A model generated the notes under the pieces. That model was given only the letters and a program-made list of their open reading frames with translations, was not told the origin of the DNA and ran no database searches. This document shows positions 7,156 through 15,538 of a DNA stretch of 22,082 bases, in pieces. Numbering within the stretch: the stretch's first letter is position 1; each line of letters opens with the position of its first letter. The translations under genes and the position numbers were made by a program. Location of the stretch: the NCBI GenBank assembly GCA_964587175.1, contig CAZPKK010000021.1:1-22082 (forward strand). Direction: 5' to 3'. This stretch comes from CALXVA01 sp964587175. Lineage in GTDB: Bacteria > Bacillota > Clostridia > TANB77 > CAG-508.

Positions 7156-8031
7156 TTATAATTCTATTTCTGTTTGTTTCCCTTGAAATAATAAATCTAT
7201 TTTACTTAAAATCTGCATTTCTTCCATAGTCTCCACTTCTATTGGGAAATTTTCTCTAAAAACATCTTCATAGTATTTTTTTGCTTTGTCAAAATCATTT
7301 TTTCGTCCTTCCGTCATTGCAACATTAGCATTTTCAAATTCTTTGCCTCCACTACTATATATTCTTACAGGCTCAGATGGCTTTTCCCCTCTCATGTATA
7401 CCTCTATCAAATCAATTTCATCCATTTGTTCTAGCTGTTTTATTGTGTCGAGTATTTCACTATAAGCCTTATAAAAGTGCTCTAAAGTCACAAGTCTTCC
7501 CCAGCCTTTATGTTTTAATTGTCCTTTATATCTTTCTATTATAGACATTAAACAATTTAGTTCATTTACAGCCATTGCTCTTACAACTATTTTATATCCT
7601 TGCATTTCTGATATCATTTTTTGTAGTAGTTTTATATTTCTACCAGTTCCCTCATATATAATATTGTACTTACCACTTACAGAATCAGCAACCAAACTGT
7701 CTGTCCAATCATTACTTTCTTGATTTGTTACTTTTGTATAATATCCAGGATACAATTTTGCAATCTCATCGATTTTAGGATGATATGGCTTTAATTCATC
7801 GCTGTTAATGACAATCACATTATTATTTGGAAACTGATTAACTCCTAATCCATTTAATCCTGTTTTTCCAGATCCAGGAGGAGCTATATCTATAATTGCT
7901 ATCGGATTTTTTACTGATGTTTTTCCTTTTAATATAAACGCCTTAATTTTTCCATATAACTCTTCATGTTCTTTTTGCGAGAGTTTATATTCTTCACAAA
8001 CTTCTTCTAACGACTTTTCTTTTCTATTCAT
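7156..8031 (-). CDS. Zeta-toxin-like P-loop kinase
   Basis: A 291-residue protein with zeta-toxin (UDP-GlcNAc kinase family) features: IDIAPPGSGKT (Walker A, about 47-57), INSDELKPYHP (75-85, the N-D-..-HP substrate loop with the presumed catalytic Asp78), YYTKVTNQESNDWTDSLV (the loop with conserved Thr/Glu), IIYEGTGRN and IERYKG. Known zeta toxins phosphorylate UDP-N-acetylglucosamine or related sugars and so block cell-wall synthesis. Here the C-terminal 90 residues form an additional charged helical part. GAGGAGA lies 7 bases before the ATG, inside the end of the upstream 74-codon gene, and the gap is 2 bases, so translation is probably coupled. The small upstream gene takes the antitoxin position. 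Confidence 0.85.
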   Translation of the reverse strand: MNRKEKSLEEVCEEYKLSQKEHEELYGKIKAFILKGKTSVKNPIAIIDIAPPGSGKTGLNGLGVNQFPNNNVIVINSDELKPYHPKIDEIAKLYPGYYTKVTNQESNDWTDSLVADSVSGKYNIIYEGTGRNIKLLQKMISEMQGYKIVVRAMAVNELNCLMSIIERYKGQLKHKGWGRLVTLEHFYKAYSEILDTIKQLEQMDEIDLIEVYMRGEKPSEPVRIYSSGGKEFENANVAMTEGRKNDFDKAKKYYEDVFRENFPIEVETMEEMQILSKIDLLFQGKQTEIEL

Positions 8032-8033
8032 AT

Positions 8034-8258
8034 TTATATCTCCTCACTCATGTTTTTATTATAATTATCTTTTATTACTTTTCCATAAACATTAATTATC
8101 TTATCAATAACTTCTGTATTTCCTTTATACATTTCCTCTCTTTCTCTTAGAAGAGTCTGTAGCTCTTTACTTTTTACATCATATCCATTTTTTGCATACA
8201 TTGCTATTGTTGCAGCCATTATTTCGACTGCTATTTCTAGTTTTGTGTTATCATTCAT
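8034..8258 (-). CDS. Small helical protein upstream of the zeta-like kinase, candidate antitoxin
   Basis: This 74-residue protein reads MNDNTKLEIAVEIMAATIAM at the start, then a charged helical middle (SKELQTLLREREEMYKGN) and VIDKIINVYGKVIKDNY at the end. It has no membrane segment, Cys cluster or clear DNA-binding motif. It is the first gene of the zeta-like unit and ends 2 bases before the kinase start, the usual arrangement of an antitoxin with its toxin. The size and all-helical make-up fit an epsilon-type role, but I see no direct sequence match to epsilon. AGAAAGGA lies upstream of the ATG with about 11-base spacing. The LtaS-family gene ends only 59 bases upstream with no terminator between, so read-through is possible. 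Confidence 0.75.
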   Translation of the reverse strand: MNDNTKLEIAVEIMAATIAMYAKNGYDVKSKELQTLLREREEMYKGNTEVIDKIINVYGKVIKDNYNKNMSEEI

Positions 8259-8317
8259 GTCTTTTTCGTTCCTTTCTTAAATAAGCTCATTAATTTTATT
8301 TAGTATTAATCTCACTT

Positions 8318-10261
8318 TTATGAAATTGTCTTTAGCAAATTATTTTTAATGATCGTATCAGAAAAATATATTTCACTTTCCATTTGTTCTAACAATTTTC
8401 TAAGACTTTCATCTTCGTCAATTTCTGTATTTGTATTTCTATCATAAAAAATATCATTTATGCAATATCTTGTACTAGTTATAAAACCAAGCCCTTTTAT
8501 AAAAGAATAATCTTTATCAGAGAAAATAGTTCTTCCTATTGAAAATTTATCCTCTACACCTAATAAATCCAATATTGTAGGTTTTATATCAATTTTTGAG
8601 ACACTTCTATTAATAGTCTCATTACTATCTACTTCTGGAATTTTTATTCCAAATGGTATATGTATTTCTGTAATAGTATCTTCAAAATCTGAATATACTA
8701 AACCATTTTCGCTGTAAAGCTTCTCTAAATCTTCTGTACATGAAAGTCCAGGTCCATGATCTCCATATACAACTAATATACTGTTTTCAAGTAATCCTTC
8801 TTCTTCCAATTTAATTAAAAATTGTCCAAACGCATAATCTACAAAATTACATGATAACAAATAATTTCTAAAAGTTTCATCTTCAAAGTACTCCACATCT
8901 TCCTCAGTTAAAGTTAGTTTACTTTCTAAATCTGAAACTCCATCTAAATAAAATGGTATATGTGCTGTAACACTTACTAGAACAGTACAAAAATTCCCTT
9001 CATATGAAGCCATTATATTAACAGCTTCTTCAAAAAAGCCTTCATCAGAATAGAATTCTCCAGCTTTCTCAATATCTGTAAAAGTTCTTATATCATTATA
9101 CTCATCTACTTTGTACCCTGTATTATACACTTCTTCTCTATTCCAAAATGTACTTGTATTAGGATGCATAAAAGAAGTATAGTATCCCTCTTCTTTAAGC
9201 ACAGAAAATATATCCATCCAAGTATTATCATAGTATTTTTGAAATACATATCCATTTTCTAATGGGTACATAGAATTTTCCATTGAAAACTCTGAATCTG
9301 CAGTACTTCCAAGCCCTTGATTATACATATCACTACAATAAATATTTTCACTAAAGAACTTATTTAAATTTGGAGTTATTTCTTTTCCATTTACCTGTTT
9401 GCCTATTACATATTCTGCCAAACTTTCCATCTGAAGAATTATTACATTGCTATCATCTGCAACTCCAGTATAATCTGTTTCTTCATCACCTGTCTCTATG
9501 TATTCAGCATATATAGCTTGCATTTTCTCTTCATCAACATCTTCTTTTTCAAACCAACTATTAAAATAGTCTTTTGCATCTTCAAAATGATAATAATAAA
9601 TTGATGCTTCTTGCACTATTAGCGATTTATTATATTCTCTAATTTTATATATGCCATTTATTTTAGTATCCACAATATATATGTTACAACCTATTATCAC
9701 TAATATTGCAAAAGCTTTTATTATTCTTCCTATATTTCTAAGTTTTACATTTTCTTTTTGCAAACTAGGTTTAACAAGCTTTTTACATGCGAAAATGCTT
9801 AAACCCAAAATCACCAAATTATCAACCCAAAAAAGCAAAACCCACCTGAATTCTATAATACTAAAAAATCCACTTGTGATTTCTTTAGTATATTGCAAAT
9901 TTGTTATTTGATAAAAAGATAAAAAATTAGTCGAGTAGTTATAATAAACAAAATCAGCAAATATTATTAATGTAAGAATTGCATAAATTATATTAAAATA
10001 AATATAACTAAACTTGCCTTTACTATTTATTGTAGGACACATAATGAATAAAACCACCAGTGTAGTATATTGTACAAGTTCTTTACCTATTTGTAGGTCT
10101 ATAAGATGATTTAATAATAATGCTTTACATATTAATAAGATACTCCCTATTATAAATACTATATTATGCTTTAAAATTTCTTTAAATATTATACTTTTTT
10201 TTGTACCATTTACTTCTACTTTAACCAGCTCTTTTGACTGCTTTTCTTTTACTGCTTCCAT
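8318..10261 (-). CDS. LtaS-family membrane sulfatase (phosphoglycerol transferase type)
   Basis: A 647-residue protein with about five membrane helices in the first 200 residues, then an extracellular alkaline-phosphatase-fold domain. The active-site set of lipoteichoic acid synthases is present: QMESL (metal-binding Glu279), GLGSTADSEFS (nucleophile Thr320), TAHIPFY (His434) and VVYGDHGPG (Asp501, His502). LtaS enzymes take glycerol phosphate from phosphatidylglycerol and add it to a glycolipid chain outside the membrane. Members of this family also modify other polymers, so the exact product is not proven. AGGAGC precedes the ATG. A TATAAT (10285-10290) lies about 25 bases upstream without a good -35. 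Its neighbour is the LCP protein, also an envelope-polymer enzyme. Confidence 0.92.
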   Translation of the reverse strand: MEAVKEKQSKELVKVEVNGTKKSIIFKEILKHNIVFIIGSILLICKALLLNHLIDLQIGKELVQYTTLVVLFIMCPTINSKGKFSYIYFNIIYAILTLIIFADFVYYNYSTNFLSFYQITNLQYTKEITSGFFSIIEFRWVLLFWVDNLVILGLSIFACKKLVKPSLQKENVKLRNIGRIIKAFAILVIIGCNIYIVDTKINGIYKIREYNKSLIVQEASIYYYHFEDAKDYFNSWFEKEDVDEEKMQAIYAEYIETGDEETDYTGVADDSNVIILQMESLAEYVIGKQVNGKEITPNLNKFFSENIYCSDMYNQGLGSTADSEFSMENSMYPLENGYVFQKYYDNTWMDIFSVLKEEGYYTSFMHPNTSTFWNREEVYNTGYKVDEYNDIRTFTDIEKAGEFYSDEGFFEEAVNIMASYEGNFCTVLVSVTAHIPFYLDGVSDLESKLTLTEEDVEYFEDETFRNYLLSCNFVDYAFGQFLIKLEEEGLLENSILVVYGDHGPGLSCTEDLEKLYSENGLVYSDFEDTITEIHIPFGIKIPEVDSNETINRSVSKIDIKPTILDLLGVEDKFSIGRTIFSDKDYSFIKGLGFITSTRYCINDIFYDRNTNTEIDEDESLRKLLEQMESEIYFSDTIIKNNLLKTIS

Positions 10262-10302
10262 TATTGCTCCTATTTTTTTTGGGTATTATATCATAATTTT
10301 AC

Positions 10303-10338
10303 AAAAAAATAAAGCCATTATTGAAATAATGACCTTTT
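10303..10338 (-). terminator. Rho-independent terminator after the LCP gene
   Basis: On the minus strand, AAAGGTCATTATT pairs with AATAATGGCTTT across a short loop, followed by ATTTTTTT (10303-10310). It lies about 70 bases past the LCP stop, separated from it by a dispersed hairpin repeat. Confidence 0.75.
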
Positions 10339-10344
10339 TCAATA

Positions 10345-10395
10345 ATAGGGACAGGCATATTTCTCTACTTTTTTCAATTTGACGCCTGTCCCTAT
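10345..10395. repeat. Dispersed hairpin repeat (GGGACAGG family), copy 1
   Basis: ATAGGGACAGGC (10345-10356) pairs perfectly with GCCTGTCCCTAT (10384-10395). The loop includes ATATTTCTCTACTTTTTTC. The same left arm and loop recur at 20243-20280 (GGGACAAGCGTATTTCTCTATTTTTTTCC, shown in part), so this is a repeat family and not only a local terminator. On the plus strand it is followed by five T. Confidence 0.65.
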
Positions 10396-10409
10396 TTTTG
10401 AAATTTTAT

Positions 10410-11957
10410 TTAGTCTCCTAATACATCATTTATTTGTTCTTTTGCTTCTGCCACAGAAGACTCATCTGGAATCATTACATATGACTTTACACTACCTAAT
10501 GAATATGTTGAAGCATATGAGCCTGTTCCAGTTAAAGAATTAGTTTTAATTGTCCAAGATGACATATTGTTTAGTTGGTCTTTAACTAAACTGCTTATTT
10601 CACTTTGTGTTATATTAGTCTGGAAGCTTCCCTCTAGTGAGTTTAGGATGCTTGTATATCTAGTTAATAATGTTGTACTATTTAATACTTTTTTAATAAT
10701 AGCCTCAATAACTGCTTGTTGATTTTTAACTCTTTGATTATCACCTGAAGAAAATGCCTTTCTTTCTCTACTAAATGCTAGAGCTTGTTCTCCATTCAAA
10801 GTATTATATCCCTGCTTAAAGCTATATCCTGCTTGTGAAGTGAAAGCATAATCTGAATAAACTTCAATTCCTCCTAAAGTATCAACCAATTCTATGACTG
10901 TTGTGAAATTAACTCTCACATAATAATTAATATCTATATCAAGTAAATCTTCAACTGTTGTAACTGTTTCATTAATACCATATATTCCAGAATGTGTAAG
11001 CTTGTCTTTAGCATTTTTGCTATGAAGTGTTACATAATAATCTCTTGGAATAGATGTGAGTAGTATTTCATGTGTGTTTGTATTTACTGTAATTATCATG
11101 TTAGCATCACTTCTAGAAACATTACTAATACTTCCTGAAGTATCTATACCACTAATATACACATTAAATATTCCATTTTCAATAGTATATTTTGAGTTCG
11201 CAGAGCTAATTGTTGCAGTACTTTCTACCGCATGTGTAGCTGTGTAGATTATTTTTGTTCCATCTTCAAATTCATCTATTTCTTCAGATAAAATACTGTA
11301 TTGTGATGAACTTACATATATAACATTTATTTTTCCCTCTAAAAGATTATTTCCTAAATCCATCAAACCATCAGATGTACTAAAAGTAACATTTACTTCG
11401 CTTGTTAGTTCATCCTGTATATCTTCATCTATTTGGAAAGAGTACACATTTTCCCCTGCAATATCGTCTACTGAGTCATAACTACTACTGCTTCTTACAA
11501 CCACATAATATTCGTCTGTTTCTTGAAACATGGTAAAAATTGATTCTAAAAAATTGGTTGTTGCATTTGCATAATTAGTCACATATAGATAGACCCCTGA
11601 AACTAATAATGCAATAATTAAACAAAATATATTTAATTTTTTTGTTTTATGTGTTTTAGCAAGTCCTATTACAATTAATAATGTAAAGATTACTTCAATA
11701 ACAGTAAATATTGTTACATAATTGCTTGGTAATAAATCCAAACGAATTATTGCAATATAAAATAATAGTGTTATTACAACATATATTAGTGCTAAAATTC
11801 TAAATAAAGTACTTGGTCTTCTCTTCTTGTTACCTTTTTTATTATAATTATTTTTTCTAGACATATAATAATCCCTGCTCTCTTCTTCATATTTTTCTCT
11901 TAGTTTTTTATATGGGTCAGCCTTATTATCACTTACTCTTTTTGCTTGATAACTCAT
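10410..11957 (-). CDS. LCP (LytR-CpsA-Psr) family glycopolymer transferase with an extra extracellular domain
   Basis: A 515-residue protein. The start at 11957 (MSYQAKRVSDNK) is chosen because AGGAGG lies 7 bases upstream; the 15 extra codons in the longer frame encode that signal. After a basic cytoplasmic tail come three membrane helices, at about residues 55-150. An additional domain of about 110 residues follows, with SYDSVDDIAGENVYSFQI and NNLLEGKINVIYV, resembling solute-binding-protein (PBP-II) patterns. The LCP domain then begins at FNVYISGIDTSG and contains SIPRDYYV, a conserved Asp/Arg set, and FSRERKAFSSGDNQRVKNQQ. LCP enzymes move teichoic acid or capsule precursors from a lipid carrier onto peptidoglycan outside the membrane. 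It has its own promoter and terminator. Confidence 0.93.
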   Translation of the reverse strand: MSYQAKRVSDNKADPYKKLREKYEEESRDYYMSRKNNYNKKGNKKRRPSTLFRILALIYVVITLLFYIAIIRLDLLPSNYVTIFTVIEVIFTLLIVIGLAKTHKTKKLNIFCLIIALLVSGVYLYVTNYANATTNFLESIFTMFQETDEYYVVVRSSSSYDSVDDIAGENVYSFQIDEDIQDELTSEVNVTFSTSDGLMDLGNNLLEGKINVIYVSSSQYSILSEEIDEFEDGTKIIYTATHAVESTATISSANSKYTIENGIFNVYISGIDTSGSISNVSRSDANMIITVNTNTHEILLTSIPRDYYVTLHSKNAKDKLTHSGIYGINETVTTVEDLLDIDINYYVRVNFTTVIELVDTLGGIEVYSDYAFTSQAGYSFKQGYNTLNGEQALAFSRERKAFSSGDNQRVKNQQAVIEAIIKKVLNSTTLLTRYTSILNSLEGSFQTNITQSEISSLVKDQLNNMSSWTIKTNSLTGTGSYASTYSLGSVKSYVMIPDESSVAEAKEQINDVLGD

Positions 11958-11979
11958 TTGTTTCCTCCTTCCGTCTTTT

Positions 11980-12008
11980 ATCTTAGCATAGTTTAAAAGC
12001 ATTGTAAA
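11980..12008 (-). promoter_or_regulatory. Sigma-A-type promoter for the LCP gene
   Basis: On the minus strand, TTTACA (12003-12008) and TAAGAT (11980-11985) are 17 bases apart, 25 bases before the chosen LCP start. It lies directly after the clpC terminator, so LCP is transcribed separately from the stress operon. Confidence 0.6.
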
Positions 12009-12020
12009 GAATTAAATTCC

Positions 12021-12056
12021 AAAAAAAGACTAGAATTAAATTTCTAGTCTTTTTTG
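12021..12056 (-). terminator. Terminator of the ctsR-mcsA-mcsB-clpC operon
   Basis: AAAAAGACTAGAA pairs with TTCTAGTCTTTTT, with A and T tracts on both sides, beginning 2 bases after the clpC stop. Symmetric form; the minus-strand reading ends in seven T. Confidence 0.88.
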
Positions 12057-12057
12057 C

Positions 12058-14505
12058 TTACTCTACCTTTATCGTTTCATCTTCAGCAACTATTTTTACC
12101 TTCTTATGAGGAAGTATTTTTCCATCCAATATTGCTTCTGCAATTTTATCTTCTACTACTCCTTGAATTGCCCTTTTTAGTGGACGAGCACCATAATTGT
12201 TATCAACGCCTTTTTTAGCAACTAATTCCTTTACTGACTTATCTATTTCAACACTATACTCTTGTTCTTTTAGTCTATTTTGCACTTGCTTTAACATTAT
12301 TTCAATTATTTGACTTATATCATTATCTGTTAATTTATGGAACACAATAATATCGTCAATACGATTTATAAACTCTGGTCTAAACTGTTTTTTAAGTTCT
12401 GCCATTACATCTTTTTTGATACTCTCATATTCTTTTTCTTCTCCTTCTTTGCTTTCTGTTCCTTGTGCAAAACCTAGTACATTCTTGTCTGTTATCATTC
12501 TAGCGCCAACATTTGATGTCATAATAATAACTGTATTTTTGAAATTTACTGTTCTTCCTTGAGCATCAGTTAACCTACCATCATCAAGTATTTGTAAAAG
12601 CATATTCATAACATCAGGATGTGCTTTTTCTATCTCATCAAAAAGTATAACAGAATAAGGTTTTCTTCTTATTTTTTCTGTTAACTGTCCTCCTTCGTCA
12701 TATCCAACATATCCAGGGGGCGAACCAATAAGCTTTGCAACAGAATGTGACTCCATGTATTCAGACATATCCACTCTTATCATTGCTTCATCATTACCAA
12801 AAATTGCCTCAGCTAATGCTTTTGAAAGCTCTGTCTTTCCAACACCTGTTGGTCCTAAAAAAAGGAAGGAACCAATTGGTCTATTTGGGTCTTTTAAACC
12901 TACTCTACCTCTTCTTATTGCTTTACTTACAGCTTCTACTGCTTCATTTTGTCCAATTACCCTCTTATGTAATGTCTCTTCAAGATGTTTTAATTTTTCA
13001 TTTTCGTCCTGAGTAATCTTATTTACTGGAATTCCTGTCCAACTAGCAATAACCTCTGCAATATCTTCCTCTGTTAAGTTTAAGACATTTTTACTATTTT
13101 TACTTTGCCATTTTTTCTTTTCCTTCTCTAATTTTTCTTTTTGCTCGTTTTCTTTATCTCTTATAGTAGCAGCCTTTTCAAAATCTTGTACTCGTATTGC
13201 CTCTTCCTTTTCTTTATCTAATGAAGCAATCTTTTCCTCAATTTCTTTTAAGCTATCTGGCATTGTATATGTTCTCATTTTTACTCTTGAAGCAGCTTCA
13301 TCCATTAAATCTATTGCTTTATCTGGCAAATATCTATCATTTATATATCTTATAGATAATTCTACTGCAGCTTTTATAGCATCTTGCGTTATTTTTACAT
13401 TATGATGTGCTTCATATTTATCTCTTAAGCCCTCAAGAATTTTTATTGTTTCATCCTCTGTAGGTTCTCCAACAATTACAGGACTAAATCTTCTTTCCAA
13501 AGCACTATCTTTTTCAATATATTTTCTGTATTCATTTAAAGTGGTAGCACCAACTACTTGTACTTCTCCTCTTGCTAAAAGTGGTTTTAGAATATTAGCA
13601 GCATCTACTGCACCTTCAGCTGAGCCAGCACCAACTATAGTATGAATCTCATCTATAAACAAAATTACATCTCCTGCTTTTCTAACTTCTGACAAGCACT
13701 TTTTAATTCTTTCCTCAAAATCTCCCCTATATTTAGCACCTGCAACCATTCCAGAAATGTCTAAACTTACTACTCTTTTGCCTTTTAGCATTTCTGGCAC
13801 ATCATCTGTAACTATTTTCTCTGCTAATCCTTCCACAACAGCAGTCTTACCAACACCAGGTTCTCCAATTAAACAAGGATTGTTTTTTGTCCTCCTAGAT
13901 AATATTTGAGTAACCCTATCAATTTCATTTTTCCTACCAATTACAGGGTCTAACTTCCCTTCCCTTGCTTGTTTTGTTAAATCTGAACCAAATTGATTTA
14001 AAGTTGGTGTTGAATTATAACTTCCTGAATTCTTATCTGTTTGTTTTGAAGAATTAGAATCTATACCATCTTCATTTATAACATTTACAATTTCATTATA
14101 TAATTTACGTGGATCCATGTTCAAATCCATCATAATTCTTACTGCAACACTATCTCCTTCATGCATAATTCCAATTAGAATATGCTCTGTTCCAATAAAC
14201 TCAGAACCTAATTTACGTGCCTCAATAAAAGCATTTTCTATTACTCTTTTACTTCTTGGAGTAAAGCCTAAAGATTCTTCTTGAGATAATGGCTCTCCAG
14301 TTCCAATAAGCATTTCTATTTCCTGCAAAATTCCTTCATCAGTTATATTTTGGTTTTGCAATACTTTACTTGCCACACCAGTACCCTCTTTTGCTAAACC
14401 ATAAAGAAGATGCTCAGTACCAATGTAATTATGCCCAAGCTCTAATGCGATTTCATTTGCAATTTCAATCGCCTTTTCAGCTCTATTTGTAAATTTATAC
14501 ATCAT
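12058..14505 (-). CDS. clpC: ClpC, AAA+ ATPase of the ClpCP protease
   Basis: An 815-residue protein. The ATG at 14505 (MMYKFTNRAEKAI) is preferred because AGGAG lies about 10 bases upstream; the GTG at 14514 almost touches it. Order of parts: two Clp-N repeats (residues 1-145), AAA+ module 1 with GEPGVGKT and DEIHTIVGAG, a middle region with a UVR-type segment (EEAIRVQDFEKAATIRD), and AAA+ module 2 with GPTGVGKT, LFDEIEKAHPDV and a C-terminal D2-small domain. The VLGF stretch (about 665) fits the LGF/VGF loop that docks onto ClpP. ClpC unfolds proteins for degradation, including substrates marked with phosphoarginine by McsB. It is the last gene of the operon, 16 bases after mcsB. ClpP is not in the window. 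Confidence 0.98.
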   Translation of the reverse strand: MMYKFTNRAEKAIEIANEIALELGHNYIGTEHLLYGLAKEGTGVASKVLQNQNITDEGILQEIEMLIGTGEPLSQEESLGFTPRSKRVIENAFIEARKLGSEFIGTEHILIGIMHEGDSVAVRIMMDLNMDPRKLYNEIVNVINEDGIDSNSSKQTDKNSGSYNSTPTLNQFGSDLTKQAREGKLDPVIGRKNEIDRVTQILSRRTKNNPCLIGEPGVGKTAVVEGLAEKIVTDDVPEMLKGKRVVSLDISGMVAGAKYRGDFEERIKKCLSEVRKAGDVILFIDEIHTIVGAGSAEGAVDAANILKPLLARGEVQVVGATTLNEYRKYIEKDSALERRFSPVIVGEPTEDETIKILEGLRDKYEAHHNVKITQDAIKAAVELSIRYINDRYLPDKAIDLMDEAASRVKMRTYTMPDSLKEIEEKIASLDKEKEEAIRVQDFEKAATIRDKENEQKEKLEKEKKKWQSKNSKNVLNLTEEDIAEVIASWTGIPVNKITQDENEKLKHLEETLHKRVIGQNEAVEAVSKAIRRGRVGLKDPNRPIGSFLFLGPTGVGKTELSKALAEAIFGNDEAMIRVDMSEYMESHSVAKLIGSPPGYVGYDEGGQLTEKIRRKPYSVILFDEIEKAHPDVMNMLLQILDDGRLTDAQGRTVNFKNTVIIMTSNVGARMITDKNVLGFAQGTESKEGEEKEYESIKKDVMAELKKQFRPEFINRIDDIIVFHKLTDNDISQIIEIMLKQVQNRLKEQEYSVEIDKSVKELVAKKGVDNNYGARPLKRAIQGVVEDKIAEAILDGKILPHKKVKIVAEDETIKVE

Positions 14506-14521
14506 AATAATCACTCTCCTT

Positions 14522-15538
14522 TTATTCCTTTATAATTTGCTTTATTACCTCTGCTCTTTTTATTTCTCTTTCATATCCATCTAAAGTTTTTCCTAAATAT
14601 TTTTGTAAATTTCCTGACTTAGTATATAGCTCTAATTTCTTTACTTTACTGTCATCTAACTCTTTTATAATTCCTAAGTCTGTACCTAGCTTTACCTCTG
14701 ATAATAACTCTTTACACTCTTCTGAGGAAAGCTTACTAGCATATGTAAGAGTTCCAAATGCCCTATATACCACATCTTCCAATTCTACTTGTTTTTTTCC
14801 TAAGAATTTTCTTGCTGTTCTTTCTTGCTCAATTATTTTCTCTGTTATATTTTTTACATTTGCAATTATCTCTTTCTCAGTAATTCCAATAGTTTGATTG
14901 TTTGATATTTGATACATATCGCCTTGATTTTGTGTTCCTTCTCCATAAAGTCCCTTTACACTCATACCAAAATTATTAACTATTCTAATAACTTTTGATA
15001 AGTTTCCTGTAAGTGTTAACGCTGGTAAATGAACTATTACAGAAGCTTTCATTCCTGTACCTACATTTATTGGAGATGTAGCTAAATATCCAAATTTTTC
15101 ACTATATGAATACTCCAATAATTCTCCCAATTTTTCATCAATTTCTACTGCTAAATTCATTAGATTTTCAAGCTCTTGTCCACTGCTAAATACTTGAATT
15201 TTTATATGGTCATCTTCATTTAACATTATACAAATATTTTCCTCATTATTTATTAATAATGCCTTTTTAGAATTGTCTGTCATTACAAATTCAGGACTTA
15301 TCAAATGCTTTTCCACTAAACTTAATTTTGTTACATCATCTAAATCTTCAAGTCCTATATATTTAAGTTCATATCCCAAACTTGGCACAATTTCTTTTAT
15401 TTTTTTAAGTATTTGTTCCTGCTCCTCTTTTGAGCATTTTTTTAAAAATTTAAATCCATTCAAATTTCTTACTAGTCTTATTCTAGAGCTTATCACCACA
15501 TCTGAATTTTTACCATTTTGTAAATACCAATTTGACAT
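14522..15538 (-). CDS. mcsB: McsB, protein-arginine kinase
   Basis: At 338 residues it is close to the usual McsB length. The guanidino-kinase fold is clear from NSDVVISSRIRLVRNL (11-26), NEDDHIKIQ (about 107-115) and ATSPINVGTGMKASVIVHLP (153-172). McsB phosphorylates arginines on CtsR and on damaged proteins, marking them for ClpCP. The family loop is normally CPTN(V/L)GTG; here the Cys position holds Ser155 and the following Thr is Ile. The C-terminal GYEREIKRAEV (321-331) corresponds to the RDxxRA phosphoarginine-sensing motif, with Glu for Asp. GGAGG precedes the ATG. Unlike the usual close coupling, 159 bases separate it from mcsA. Confidence 0.97.
   Translation of the reverse strand: MSNWYLQNGKNSDVVISSRIRLVRNLNGFKFLKKCSKEEQEQILKKIKEIVPSLGYELKYIGLEDLDDVTKLSLVEKHLISPEFVMTDNSKKALLINNEENICIMLNEDDHIKIQVFSSGQELENLMNLAVEIDEKLGELLEYSYSEKFGYLATSPINVGTGMKASVIVHLPALTLTGNLSKVIRIVNNFGMSVKGLYGEGTQNQGDMYQISNNQTIGITEKEIIANVKNITEKIIEQERTARKFLGKKQVELEDVVYRAFGTLTYASKLSSEECKELLSEVKLGTDLGIIKELDDSKVKKLELYTKSGNLQKYLGKTLDGYEREIKRAEVIKQIIKE

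Noticed and set aside
10345..10395. Calling the GGGACAGG hairpin only a terminator of the LCP gene
   Set aside because: The minus-strand side lacks a T-tract, a better terminator lies just beyond (10303-10338), and the loop sequence is shared with 20243.
14503..14514. GTG at 14514 as the clpC start
   Set aside because: It almost overlaps the Shine-Dalgarno sequence; the ATG at 14505 has normal spacing and matches the family's N-terminus.
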